Positions 21,142-31,348 of a stretch of 64,000 bases of DNA are shown piece by piece. The translations under genes and the position numbers were made by a program. The first letter of the stretch is position 1. The number at the start of each line of letters is the position of its first letter. Below the pieces are notes generated by a model. That model was not told where the DNA came from and ran no database searches. It was given only the letters and a program-made list of their open reading frames with translations. Origin of the DNA: Nigrospora sphaerica (lineage: Eukaryota; Ascomycota; Sordariomycetes; Amphisphaeriales; Apiosporaceae); NCBI GenBank assembly GCA_018287875.1, contig JAGVVL010000022.1, positions 4,774,001 to 4,838,000 on the forward strand. Direction: 5' to 3'.

Positions 21142-24100
21142 CTAGAAGAAGCCCGGAATACGTTCGTATCCTTGTAAGGTACCGGAAGGTATTGGGATCT
21201 CAAGCTTTATCTGGTTGGTTCGTTTTTTATATGTTGTAGGATCCTTAGCTGGTGCTAGCTTTTCTTTATTCTTAGGCGGTCGTCCGCGGCGCCTTTTTAG
21301 TGCTTTCTGTTGATCGGAACCGGTTGGTGGTGCCAATGGGTTGTCCTGACTCCAAATGTCCTTATCTACGTCCACCGGCTCCCAAGTTCCATCCGGGTCT
21401 TTGATGAATGCCTTCAGTCGGTCGCCGTGGAAGATTCCTTTGATAGGTTGTCCAGTGACGTCTTTCAACTTAAAGCGGTTGTGTAGCATGATCTCCTCGA
21501 TCCTATAAGGGCCTATCCATCGGTACTGGAGCTTCCTGTTGTTAAATATGTCGATATAGCGGACGTAGTCGTACGCTAAAACTAAGTGTTCTTTCGTTAA
21601 GGCCATTGGGCGCATCTTATAGTGACTCCTTTAATTAACGGCTTACGCTCTTCGTCTTCGTTAGGTGGCAATTGCTTTACAAGTTGCTTCGACATCCTCG
21701 GGTCGTTTTTCTAACATCCGGATCCTTTACTTTAGCAGCCTATTGTGGTCTATAGTTTTATCCTAATTAAGTACTCGCTATATCGGTATGCTAAGTTTAA
21801 AGGGCATCAATAGTTCCCTTCTATATAGGAGGCGGTATAAGGACATACCGAAATACCTCACCACTGTCCTGTTAGCCTAGACAGCTAAAGGGAGTGCTGC
21901 CACCCAGTTGCTACCACTACCATTCGTCATTTTCATTAGGCTCTTTACAATACTCTTATGCCCTCCCTCGATCAGGCCTTGCGTCTTCGAGCTGTAGGGT
22001 GGCCCAGTGCTGACTTGAAAGCCCAGCGTATTGGCGATCCTCGTGACCTCGCCCTTATTCTCTAGTCCGCCATCGACCTTGAGGAGTCGAAAACAACCGT
22101 GCTAGTAGATAATTCGACTCTTTAGGAACCGTGAAATTGCTAACGAATTGACCTTCTTAAGTGCCATGGCTTCTAGGTAGCCTAAGGCTTCGTAACGGGC
22201 CTTAATAATCGCATTAAATCCTTAGCAGGGTGGCATATATTAGATATCCATAACCTAGGTCGTGAGGATGTCTGCTGGCTCTGTCTATAGCTGGGCGTCG
22301 GTAAGTCGCTAGTCGGATGCTTTAGTATAGCGAAGGTAAGCCGCTTGCTAGTCTCGGATGTCCGTGTACATGTTGTCCCACCAGTATAAGTTGGCGACTC
22401 GTTTATAGGTGGCATCCCTCCCTTTATATCCGAGGTCCTAGTATGCTTGCTAGAATATCTCCTTCTTCTAATTGACGGATTCCACCACTCTTCGGATTAG
22501 TACTTCGTGCGTTCCTTTCTTAAAGAGGACTCCGTCTTGGAGGAAGAAGTGACTAGCCTGGGTTTTAAACTTGATCGCTAGCCGGCGTAGGTTCTTTATG
22601 GAAGGGTTCTAAAGTCTCGATAGCAACTGTAAGGTGGTTAAGTAATAGCGGTATTCGTTGATCAAGTTAGGTGCATCCTATAGGTTTGCTGTGGTCACTA
22701 AATTAATCTGTGTTTCGATAAAGTCGTCCACGTCCCCCTCAGCCGCATTATCTTTATCATCTAATAGTCCTCTCCCTTTCCGCGACAGCGCGTCAGCAAT
22801 GTGGTTCCGTTTACCAGGGATATGTCTAACTTCGAATACAAATAACTTAATGTAGGCTAGCTAGCATGTGAGTGGTGCTGAAGGTAAGAGGTTCGTGGAG
22901 CCGTCGTTCAGCTAGTCCCGTAGGGTCCTCGCATCTGTCTTTAAAAGGAACTCGTCCCTAAAGAGGTACAACTGTAAGCGGCGTAGAACCTTCACAATAG
23001 CGAGGCACTCTTGCTTTCCTAAGTCGTATCTCGTCTTAGCATTATTCCAGCACCCGGATTCGAAGCGAATAAGTCGGTGTTCTCCGTTAATGAGTTGTCT
23101 AAGCTTAGCTCCCCAGCCAATTCCGGAGGCATCGGTCCGCAGGTAGAATTTATGCTTACCGTACTCTAATTTAACGAGTGCCATAGCATTAGCGATCTCA
23201 GTCTTGACGACGTTAAGTGCTTTATCTTAATCAGAGCCCCATTTATATGGCTTATCCTTCCGTAGGAGTTTGGTGAGTGGCTTTATCTTTTCCGTATATC
23301 GGTCGATCCATGCCCGAAAGTAGCCCGCCAGCCCTAGAAAACTCCTCAACTCGGTGACGTCTTTACAGACGTTCCATTCTATGATCTTGATCACCTTCCT
23401 CTCGGGTGGTTTGCGTCTATCGGAGCCGCATAGGTAGCCCACGATCTCAATCTGCTTCTAGCACCAAGTCGATTTTGGTCCGCTAATTAAAACCCCGGCT
23501 AGCTCCATATTAAATAGGATAGCATCCAGGTTCTCGAGGTGTTCCAGTATAAAGCGCCGGATCCTAAGGTAAAGCTCTTAATCGGCGTATCGTGTAGTTG
23601 GTCCTTTAATTAGGACGTCGTTAAAGAAGAAGTCGGCCTTTTCCTTTAGTATGTCGAATAGGATTCTTACTATAACGCGGATGAAGTGTCCTAGGGAATT
23701 AGTGAATCCTTAGGGCAGCGTTATCATTCGTAAGACTCCTAGCGGTGTCGAAAAGGCCGTTAAGTCTCTAAAGGCCGGAGCTAAAGCGCAGTAGTTGTAT
23801 CTAAAAAGAAGATCTAGTCCCGAGAGTATTTGGCAGTTCGCGAAGGATTCCGTGAATTCGTCGCAGCCTCTTAGCAGAAGTGCGTCTCTGATTGTAACTC
23901 CGTTAAGCTTAGTGGCTAAATTGATAAGTTTAATATTGCTGTCCTTCTTTGCGACCACGAACTAGCTGTTCTTATAAGGGCCGTGGCCTTCCTCGAGCCA
24001 TCCTTTAGCAAGGCGTTTCTTAAGGACCTCAATTGCCTTTAGCATCAGCGCCCCTAGGATTGGTATACTCTTAGCTTACTATACGACGTGCGGTACCGTG

Positions 24101-24480
24101 CGGATTTCGTATAGGGGTGAGATCTCTAGCCGAATATAGCCTATATTTATAGTGTCCCAAGCTAGGTATGCTTCTCGGTTCTAAAGGATTTGCTTAAAAA
24201 TGGCCGTTTCTTCCGGTGTCATTTCTAAGGGTTTCAGCTGATTAAGGATTTCCGCCTATCGCTTATCTGTTAGTCGCTCTTTGAGTCCCATAGTGGTGAA
24301 CCTTAGCTACATATTCTTTATTAGGCTATCTAGCGGCTTAGGTGCAAGCCTGCCTGAGATTTCTTCCAGGGCCTTTTATTTCCACGACGTCGATCCGGTT
24401 AGGACTGATCCGTCCGAAGGGTAGTCGTCCACTGGCTGCACTTTCTAGGCGACTGTTTTATATATAGTGTTAATCTGTTC
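21142..24480 (-). pseudogene. Gypsy-1 pol: RT, RNase H, integrase
   Basis: Broken polyprotein in one frame with many TAG/TAA codons. Reading 5' to 3' on the minus strand: RT fingers (FVVAKKDSNIKLINLATKLN, 23958 region); RT palm, where the F-x-D-D box reads FFND at about 23610-23625 so the first catalytic Asp is Asn; connection ELRSFLGLAGYFRAW (23370 region); RNase H FYLRTDASGIGWGAKL (23140 region) with LGKQECLAIVKVL; and the integrase core with LLKVDGGLEN and GLIEGGHKS (about 21960-22080). The integrase C-terminal module runs from 21615: YRWIGPYRIEEIMLHNRFKLKDV, then an AT-hook-like KRRRGRPPKNK at about 21262-21294 (residues 107-117 of that piece). There is no chromodomain, unlike Gypsy-2. 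Confidence 0.88.
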
Positions 24481-25061
24481 GGTTATTCCGTTTTTATGGG
24501 CGTAGCTTAAGTGACACTCTTACTGTTATAAAGTGTGTCTAGGCTGAGGGGATGAGGGCATCTCCTTGTTCCTGGCTGTGGCCTCCTCGTCCCCTATACA
24601 CTCATCTCTCAGCCCCTGAAGCAGGAGTAGGAGCCCGTTGTCGGAGATCTTATTGACGATCGTCTTATCCTTTCCTAGTTGTGGAAGGTCTTAATCAGGT
24701 GATTCTGCAGCTGTGATCGTGTTAACAACTAATTCTGCCAGTGCATAGCGTGTGGCCGAGAGAGACGGTTTTGCCAGCCTATGATCGCTACTGGGCCGGC
24801 TGTCTTCCTTAGTAGCGCGCCTTTTAGGGAGCCGCCTTTGGTTGCATTCCCTTAATTAGCGCTCCTCTTATCGGGGATCACTAGAACATGGAGCTTCGCA
24901 TTACTTATAATAAGCTGGGCTATTAATGGAGTGCCCTCGGGTACATTATAAGATATAACTGCATGACTATCGTAGATGAAAGGTAAGCCGAGAATCATAT
25001 TATAACTACTATTCTTAGCCTTGACAACTTAAAAGGAAGTCCGGATTTTGCGTCCCCCAAT

Positions 25062-27419
25062 TTAAAGGTAGTCGGCTAGGGTCCCTATTAACTCGGTGGG
25101 TGTGGAATTTACCGTCCATCCTCTTAAGACTGTGCTGGATGCTACAAAAGGCAGGTTATTCTTCTTGCAGTAGGTGTCCACGATGACATTAATCGCGGCT
25201 CCGGTGTCCAGCAGACCTCGTATTAAAGTCTCATCGCCGTTAAGTCCGACTCTCACTGGAAGGCGTCCTAAGGGTCTCGCTGCTTTGATCTCGTCTAGTC
25301 TTATAAAGAAGTCGGTCGCGTTGACAGCATATAGGGAGTTTTAATCAGTGCACTTTGTAACATTCCATGTTCTCCACTCTTATCGTAGTTCATTAGCTAG
25401 GTGTGCTCTATTAGTAAACCTTACTGATCCTTTAGTCGTAGTGCTATTCCTAGGGTCTCCACTAGTCCTCACAGTAATGCAGTCGGGGTTTTAAGAAGCT
25501 CTGTATATGTTAATTAATTCTTCAATCCCTTAATGTTTGTCTATAGTGTCTATCGCCACCTTTAGCAGTCCTTGGCTGAAATTGGGGACTTCCGTAATCA
25601 GGTCTAACTAGGTGACCGTGAACTTCTTATCGCCAAATTCCTAGAGGATTCGCTTAGTCCATTTATCGACATCATTTTAATCAAGCTTTTCCTTTGGTCG
25701 CAAGGTAGTCACGTTGTTATCTCCTTTCGCCCGGCTGTTCGTTAGCTGAGTGGCATCCTTTAAGGCGTACCTGCCATCTTCCAGTCTTACTCTCTTTTCT
25801 CCCGCGTTCACTATAACAGCTATTGTTTCTTCGTCTGAAACTTCCTCGATCGAGGCAATTCGTGGTGGCACGGCTTACCTTTCCACAACACGCAGGATCT
25901 CTCGACCGTCCGAGTCGTGCCCGACGTACATAAATTCGAAGTCAATATCTGGTTAACAAGTCGTTTCGTAGGTCTCGACTAAGTTGACGGTTATTATAGC
26001 TGGTTATGCTTGTCCTTAATTAACGATTTGCCTCTTTCCATAATAGGCTACGAATTTGTTTATGTCCTCTTAAGTGATTAGGTCTCGCTTAAATAGTTCG
26101 TTCCTAGCGTGCGCTTGCTGCTGATATGTTCCCAGTCTGTTAAAGAAGATATCCATCAGGTACATCCAAATAGCCGGTTTCTTTCGGCGGAGGCAGTCTC
26201 CTAAGATCGACTCGTCTAGCCAGTGGCCTTCTCCTCGTCTGCCCGCTCGGTATCTCTAGGCATCAGCATCCCAGTGTAGGAAGCCTTACTCGGTGCAGTA
26301 TGCCAACATAGGGCATCGATTGCTCCTGTGGCTGGGCTCACCGCAAGCATAGCAGTCTCCAGGTCCGTACGTGTTATGCAACTGGACGCTGTTATCCGGG
26401 AGGATGCGGTCGTAAGAGCCTCTACCGCCTCGGCCACCTCTCCTATAGGAGGAAAACCCTAATCTAGGTGCCCCGCGTCGAAAGGAGTCTCGATCGACGA
26501 CGCCTACTGTTATCTCTCTTACCTAAATGTTGCTAACATGGGGATAGGTCTGTGAGTTGTCTTGTAAGTAAGGCGGCTATAACTGCTTCAGTCTTTCGTC
26601 GATTAAAGCTTAAATCCAGTTAACCCCGAGACTTTCGAACTTCTTAGTTATCTCGTCGATTGCATTATCGATCATCCTGGCATCCACGTGCGTGTCGTCC
26701 TCAATCATTCTTTCGGTTCTCTCTCTTTACACGAGGTTCTTCCTATCTGGCATCATCTTTGCAGCACGTATTTTAGCGGCATCAGTATTAAGGGTGTTGC
26801 TAAACATGCACTCCTCGATTAACCAGTCCGAGATGTCCTTAAAGGTGTCTTTATATTCTACAAGCCGGTTCTTCTTAAATAGCATATGCTGGATATCCGG
26901 GTGCAAACGCTTAATCAGACCCTCTCGCGTTGGTTTAGTGACACCTCCTTATGCTACGGATGCAGCCTTTAAAGTATTGGCGACTTGCTTATACTCGATA
27001 AGGTAGTTGTATATCTCTTAATGGTCTGACAGCTTAAGTCCAGATTCGAGTTCCGATAACTTCGCGCTTAAGGGAAGCTAATGTAAGAGGTCCCCCATCT
27101 TGAAGTCAGAAAGGAGGCGCTGCTTAAAATCCGGCTAGGTGGTACACTCCTTGATTGCTAGATGGATCTAGGAGAGTGTTCCTTGACCGATATAATAGGC
27201 CATCAGCTTTGCAATCTTGTCGGTTTCGGAGAAACGGAACCGCTAGGCGTGTCTCTCCTAGTCTTATAGGAAGGCCGTGATATTGTTACCGTCGAACCTT
27301 AGGTACGGGTAGTGCCCTAGGTCGGGTAAGAGTCTTAGGTCTAAGAGTCGTAGGGGTGGATTCCCTTAATTAGGGATACCCTGAGGACTCTCACTCTTAA
27401 GAGTGGAAGTGGCAGACAT
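25062..27419 (-). pseudogene. Gypsy-1 gag and aspartic protease
   Basis: The ATG at 27419 opens a gag reading frame interrupted by RIP stops. It has a capsid-like helical region (26.7-27.4 kb), then a CCHC zinc knuckle CYACGEPSHRSNRC (C-X2-C-X4-H-X4-C, about 26313-26354). Further down in the same frame is the protease segment 25256-25062 with the active-site LLDTGAAINVIVD. The protease is thus fused in frame to gag, and RT follows in the -1 frame. Confidence 0.85.
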
Positions 27420-28164
27420 CGTTAAGTTCGGGGAGGGGCTGGGCGTTTAGACTAAAGGGGCAGTTGATTGCTTATACGTGGTTGTCGTAAGGGAAGGCTC
27501 CACGAACTCTGTTATACGTGAAGTCTCTTAATCCGCGGCTTATCTGTTAAATCTGGTGCTCATGTTGTTTTTCCGTTATCTGGGAGGATTCTTATATAGT
27601 CGTCTTAAGATAGCTAATCGGTTCCTCGAGAACCGGTATATAACTTGCTTCCTAGCTAGCCCCAGATATCGGCATTTGCACACCGGAATCCCTTGATTTG
27701 TTCGCTCACCGACAACTTCACATATCTCTATTAAAATTATTAGTCTTATTTGTGTTATCTATTGCAGCGTCTTAAGGGCATAGGAGCTGGTCTTAACTAA
27801 GAATATCAGGAGTAATACAGCAACTCCCATTAGCCTCTCTATAAGTTGCTATATTAAGCAGGTCAGTTCGTTAGCTAAGTTAGCCACAGTTAGCGTAAGT
27901 TCCTGTTGTTTCTATACCGAGGTATTTCTTCGGACACCGACATTAACCCGGTATCTTTCGGCTTTCTTATTTATCGTGTTCTGTGTTATTTGATTAATAA
28001 TCTCCACCGCCTTACAGTGTTTCTTTTCGTAAGGAGGGGTAACAATATTTTTATCTATATTAAGGGTACTTATTATTCCCGACTTCCAGCTCTTGCCTTA
28101 TATTCTCCTCAATTCTCCACGTTCATTCTGTTTAGTTAGTTGTCGCCATCTATCCCAGTTAGTT
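27420..28164 (-). other. Gypsy-1 5' leader between gag and the primer-binding site
   Basis: About 745 bp of AT-rich, RIP-altered sequence on the minus strand between the tRNA-like primer-binding region and the gag start. No ORF with family features. Presumably packaging and leader RNA sequence. Confidence 0.55.
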
Positions 28165-28213
28165 CTGACTGTTAATCAGGAGGTTCACAGTTCGAGCCTG
28201 TGGGGGGAAGCCA
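28165..28213. promoter_or_regulatory. Gypsy-1 primer-binding site: 49-bp half of a tRNA-Asn(GTT)
   Basis: Immediately inside the 5' LTR. Read on the plus strand it is a 3' tRNA half in correct geometry: anticodon stem CTGA/TCAG around loop CTGTTAA (anticodon GTT at 28171-28173), variable region, T stem CACAG/CTGTG around TTCGAGC (28186-28202), seven acceptor bases GGGGGAA (28203-28209), discriminator G, and CCA at 28211-28213 touching the LTR. Normal primer-binding sites copy about 18 nt. This one extends past the T arm to the anticodon stem. The stretch before it (CCCAGTTAGTT, 28154-28164) may be a shortened D arm. It is not a tRNA gene, because the 5' acceptor strand is absent. Confidence 0.85.
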
Positions 28214-28513
28214 TGGAACTAAGAAACCCCAAACTGTAGGGAGTTTAGTAGAAAGACACGGTCGTGAGGTCGATCCCAAGGGACAATCAGGTGAGGATAT
28301 CGTTGATCAAGATGATCCTTAACGTAGGGAAGTAAAAGAAGCTCAAAATAGTCACGAAAAATGAGCGTGAAGTGCCGTAGTAAGAGTAGCAGTGTATTAA
28401 AAGGAGGGAAAAAGCGCGCTGTCTTCTGAACTATGAACTGGGCTTCCGAGGCCTAACTTATACTTGTGTAAACCCTTGATCAAGGCTTACGTAAGAGCCC
28501 TAGCCCGGTCTCA
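28214..28513 (-). repeat. Gypsy-1 5' LTR
   Basis: 300-bp partner of 20598-20897, TGG...CTCA on the plus strand, with transitions only between the copies. It borders the tRNA-Asn-like primer-binding region on the inside and LINE C (ATAT duplication) on the outside. Confidence 0.93.
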
Positions 28514-29870
28514 ATATATAGGTTTCGCTAGGGCTCTTAGATAGCTAGGACGTCGTACTCTTCGGAGATAGTATCGACTGCTAGGATCTGTACTTTCTTA
28601 CTTTTCTGCGTGTTCCAGTATAGGATCCTTAACGCTATCATAGTCGAGCGTGGATACTATTTTGATGTTAACTCCGGTGTTTCGATGTCTATATTATCTG
28701 TCTTTTCTTAGGTTCTGCTATAGGCTTTGCCAGTGCTTCTAATACGGTAGCTGGTTGCTCGATGCTTCCGTAGCTATACTATCTGCTAGTCCTCGGCTGT
28801 TAGCTTAGGGGGTTCTTACTAAGGTAGTGCGAATCTTTTCGGTCTTGTGATATAAGTAGCCTTAGCAATCTAGACTTGCTCTTAGCGGACTGGACACTCC
28901 TTAGACTACGTAGTATATGGTCCTCGATATACTGGACAGCAATACCGGCTTCTATTCTTAGCTTCTAGGCATTCTTTATCGTTATGTATTATTAAAAATC
29001 AGAGCCCGCACCTACGTGCATAACAGTAAACACAGGCAATATATCTATAATAGTAACAGTGGTAGCATTACTTAAGCTGTGCTCCTTTAGCGAAGGGCTT
29101 GTATAGATAATAGCTATACTGCTAAATAAAGCCGCCTTAATATAGCTGTTCCGCATATTAAACTGTGGGTACTGTAATATATAAGGCTGTAACCTTCTTA
29201 AACGAGGTCTTAATATTATAAGGGAGCTTAGCCTTTAAGATATTAATAAGGCCGCTAGGCTGGTTCCGGAGTTGGACTTTTAGCTGCCCTGAGTTCGTCT
29301 CTATAGCCTCCTTATTAATGCTATAGGCCACCACCAGAATCTTTCTCTTCTAAATAAAGGCGTTCTTTCTGAAGGTTTCGGTAGTCTAGGCCCGGTCGGT
29401 TTCTAGCTATCGCTTCTCTTCTGCTGTCTTACAAGTAATAGTATAGTCTCCGCTAAGAAGCTTCCGTGCGGCTATTGCTGTTTCTCTACCTGTTGCTGCG
29501 TTAACTTTCCGCACGATTTCTTTATAAGTGCGGCCTTTAGTTCCTATGGCCTTAACCGTTACCTCCCGTTTATGTCGAGGAGGCAGAGTCTTGGCTACCT
29601 AGGGGGCCCTGGGCACCGAGGCGGCGGTAAGGGCAGTAGCAGCTGCAGTGTATATCTTAGGAGCTTTAATTTCCTTATAGATAGCTTACAGTATATTCTC
29701 GATAATATTGATACGTCTTTCGATACTAGGCTAGTTATCTGATTCCTTAGCCGTCGTCTTTAAGACTGGAATAGCGGCTTAAACCACTTCAGTTAAGGCC
29801 GTAATATTGACTTTATTAGCAAGGAAGCGTTTAAAGTTATCTATAGTGCTGCATATATCCTCTAGACCAC
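28514..29870 (-). mobile_element. LINE family 1, copy C, 5' part
   Basis: Continuation of copy C after Gypsy-1: start of ORF2 and most of ORF1 on the minus strand, matching copy E (about 47830 down to 46490). It ends inside ORF1 at 29870, about 240 bp short of the full 5' end. Saturated with RIP changes; no long ORF survives. It abuts the 5' end of copy D head to head. Confidence 0.9.
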
Positions 29871-29994
29871 TTTGAAGCGCGGAAAAAAAAAACTTTTTCG
29901 AAACCGACCCCACACAGCGATAACTTCACAACCACGACTCTATAAGCTACCGGATAGCCCGGAAACTGTTCCTAGGGCTCCATTTAGCCTAGAA

Positions 29995-31329
29995 ATGGTC
30001 GACTCACCACCCTCGAGGCAAAGCGCGGGTGGTGGGAGCCGCCATAGGCCCGCCCCACCCCCCGAGCCGTCACCTCCGGACTCAAGAACACCATCGCCAA
30101 GCAGCAACACGGCACCCGGACGCAGTCCAGAAGCCATTCGCAGCACCGTAAACTGCCTCAGACGCTTCTTAGCTGGTGATTCCGACGTTGCAACCCTGGT
30201 CGCAGCCGTACAAGCCGCCATCCCGGTCTTAGAGGCGGCAGCTAAGGAACCAGATAGCCAGACTAGCATCGAGAGACGCATCGATGCCATCGAGAACACG
30301 CTTCAGGCTATCTATAAGGATATTAAGGCCCCTAAGACATACGCTGCTGCTACCACCGCTATAACCGCCGCTCCCTTACCTAGAGCCCCTCAGATAGCCA
30401 AGGCGCTTCCTCCCCGTCAGGAACGAGAGATCACCGTTAAGGCCACAGAGATAGAAGGACGCACCTACGCAGAGATCGTTCGCAAGGTTAACGCCGCCGC
30501 AGGGAGAGAGGCAGCAGTAGCAGCACGCAAGCTCCCTAGCGGAGACTACGCTATCACATGTAAGACAGCGGCGGAAAAACAAGCCCTAGAAGCCGACCTA
30601 GACTGGACTGCCGAGGCCTTCGGAGAGAATGCCTCCATCCAGAAGAGAAAGATCCTAGTAGTGGCCCACGGTATCAACAAGGAAGCTATAGAGGTGAGCC
30701 AGGGGCAGTTAAGAGCCTAACTCCGAAACCAGCCTGGCGGCCCCATCGATGTCCTAGAAGCGAAGCTCCCTCGCAACGCCAAGACGTCGTCCAGGAAGGT
30801 CACAACTCTATATATCGCAGTCGCCACGGTCCAACAAGCAGAACAACTATGCCGAGACGGCCTCATCTGGCAGTATGGCTATTATCCATGCGAGCCTTTC
30901 GCTGAAGGAGCGCAGCTTAAGCAGTGTTACCGCTGCTATCGATATGGACACAATGCCCGAGTCTGCCGCTATGCACGACGATGCGGGCTCTGCTCCTCGA
31001 CTAAGCACGAGGAAAAAGAATGCCCGGAAACGGAGAACCAGAGCCGATATTGCTGTCAGCATGCCGAGGACCACACACTGCGTGGTCTAAGGAGTGTCCA
31101 GTCCGCCAGGAGCAGGTCTAGATCGCTAAGGCTGCTTATATCACGAGACCGAAGGGATTCGCACTGCCCTCACATGAACCCCCTAAGCCAACAGCCGAGG
31201 ACTGGCAGACAGTACAGCCGCGGAAGCGTCGAGCAACCAGCTGCCGCACTAGAAGCACTGGCAGAGCCCGCAGCAGAGCCCACGAAGAGACAGACGACAT
31301 GGACATCGAAACGCCGGAGTCAACACTAA
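29995..31329 (+). pseudogene. LINE-1 ORF1 (gag-like RNA-binding protein), copy D
   Basis: Starts at the ATG at 29995 (MVDSPPSRQ). Pro/Ser-rich N-terminus, helical middle (IERRIDAIENTLQAIYKDIK), then a DNA/RNA-binding segment (KLPSGDYAITCKT). The frame meets a TAA at 30718-30720 (the Gln position in copy E), then continues with CCHC knuckles: CYRCYRYGHNARVC and CGLCSSTKHEEKEC (C-X2-C-X4-H-X4-C) around 30926-31024. The third knuckle region, seen in copy E, is disturbed here. It coats element RNA in the ribonucleoprotein (known for such ORF1 proteins). Confidence 0.85.
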
Positions 31330-31348
31330 ACAGCATCCACGCTCGACT

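Larger units (their letters stand above)
20598..28513 (-). mobile_element. Gypsy-1: Ty3/Gypsy LTR retrotransposon inserted in LINE C
   Basis: 7.9-kb element on the minus strand with 300-bp LTRs (28214-28513 is the 5' LTR, 20598-20897 the 3' LTR). Order gag, protease, RT, RNase H, integrase, which defines Ty3/Gypsy. The flanks share ATAT (20594-20597 and 28514-28517), and removing the element restores the LINE C sequence as seen in LINE E. The LTRs differ at roughly a dozen positions, all transitions of the RIP type. Gag-protease lies in one frame and RT-RNase H-integrase in the -1 frame relative to it. All ORFs carry RIP stops, so it is dead. Confidence 0.93.

Noticed and set aside
26216..26437. 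73-codon minus-strand ORF in Gypsy-1 as a separate protein
   Set aside because: Out of frame with gag; the real zinc knuckle is read in the neighbouring frame at 26313-26354.
22658..27006. Plus-strand ORFs inside Gypsy-1 (22658-22855, 25750-25956, 26692-27006) as an antisense gene like that of Gypsy-2
   Set aside because: They are shadows of gag/pol frames with no Cys pattern or other family signature.
28151..28213. A tRNA-Asn gene
   Set aside because: The 3' half is perfect but the 5' acceptor strand is missing, and it touches the LTR of Gypsy-1. It is better explained as a primer-binding site.
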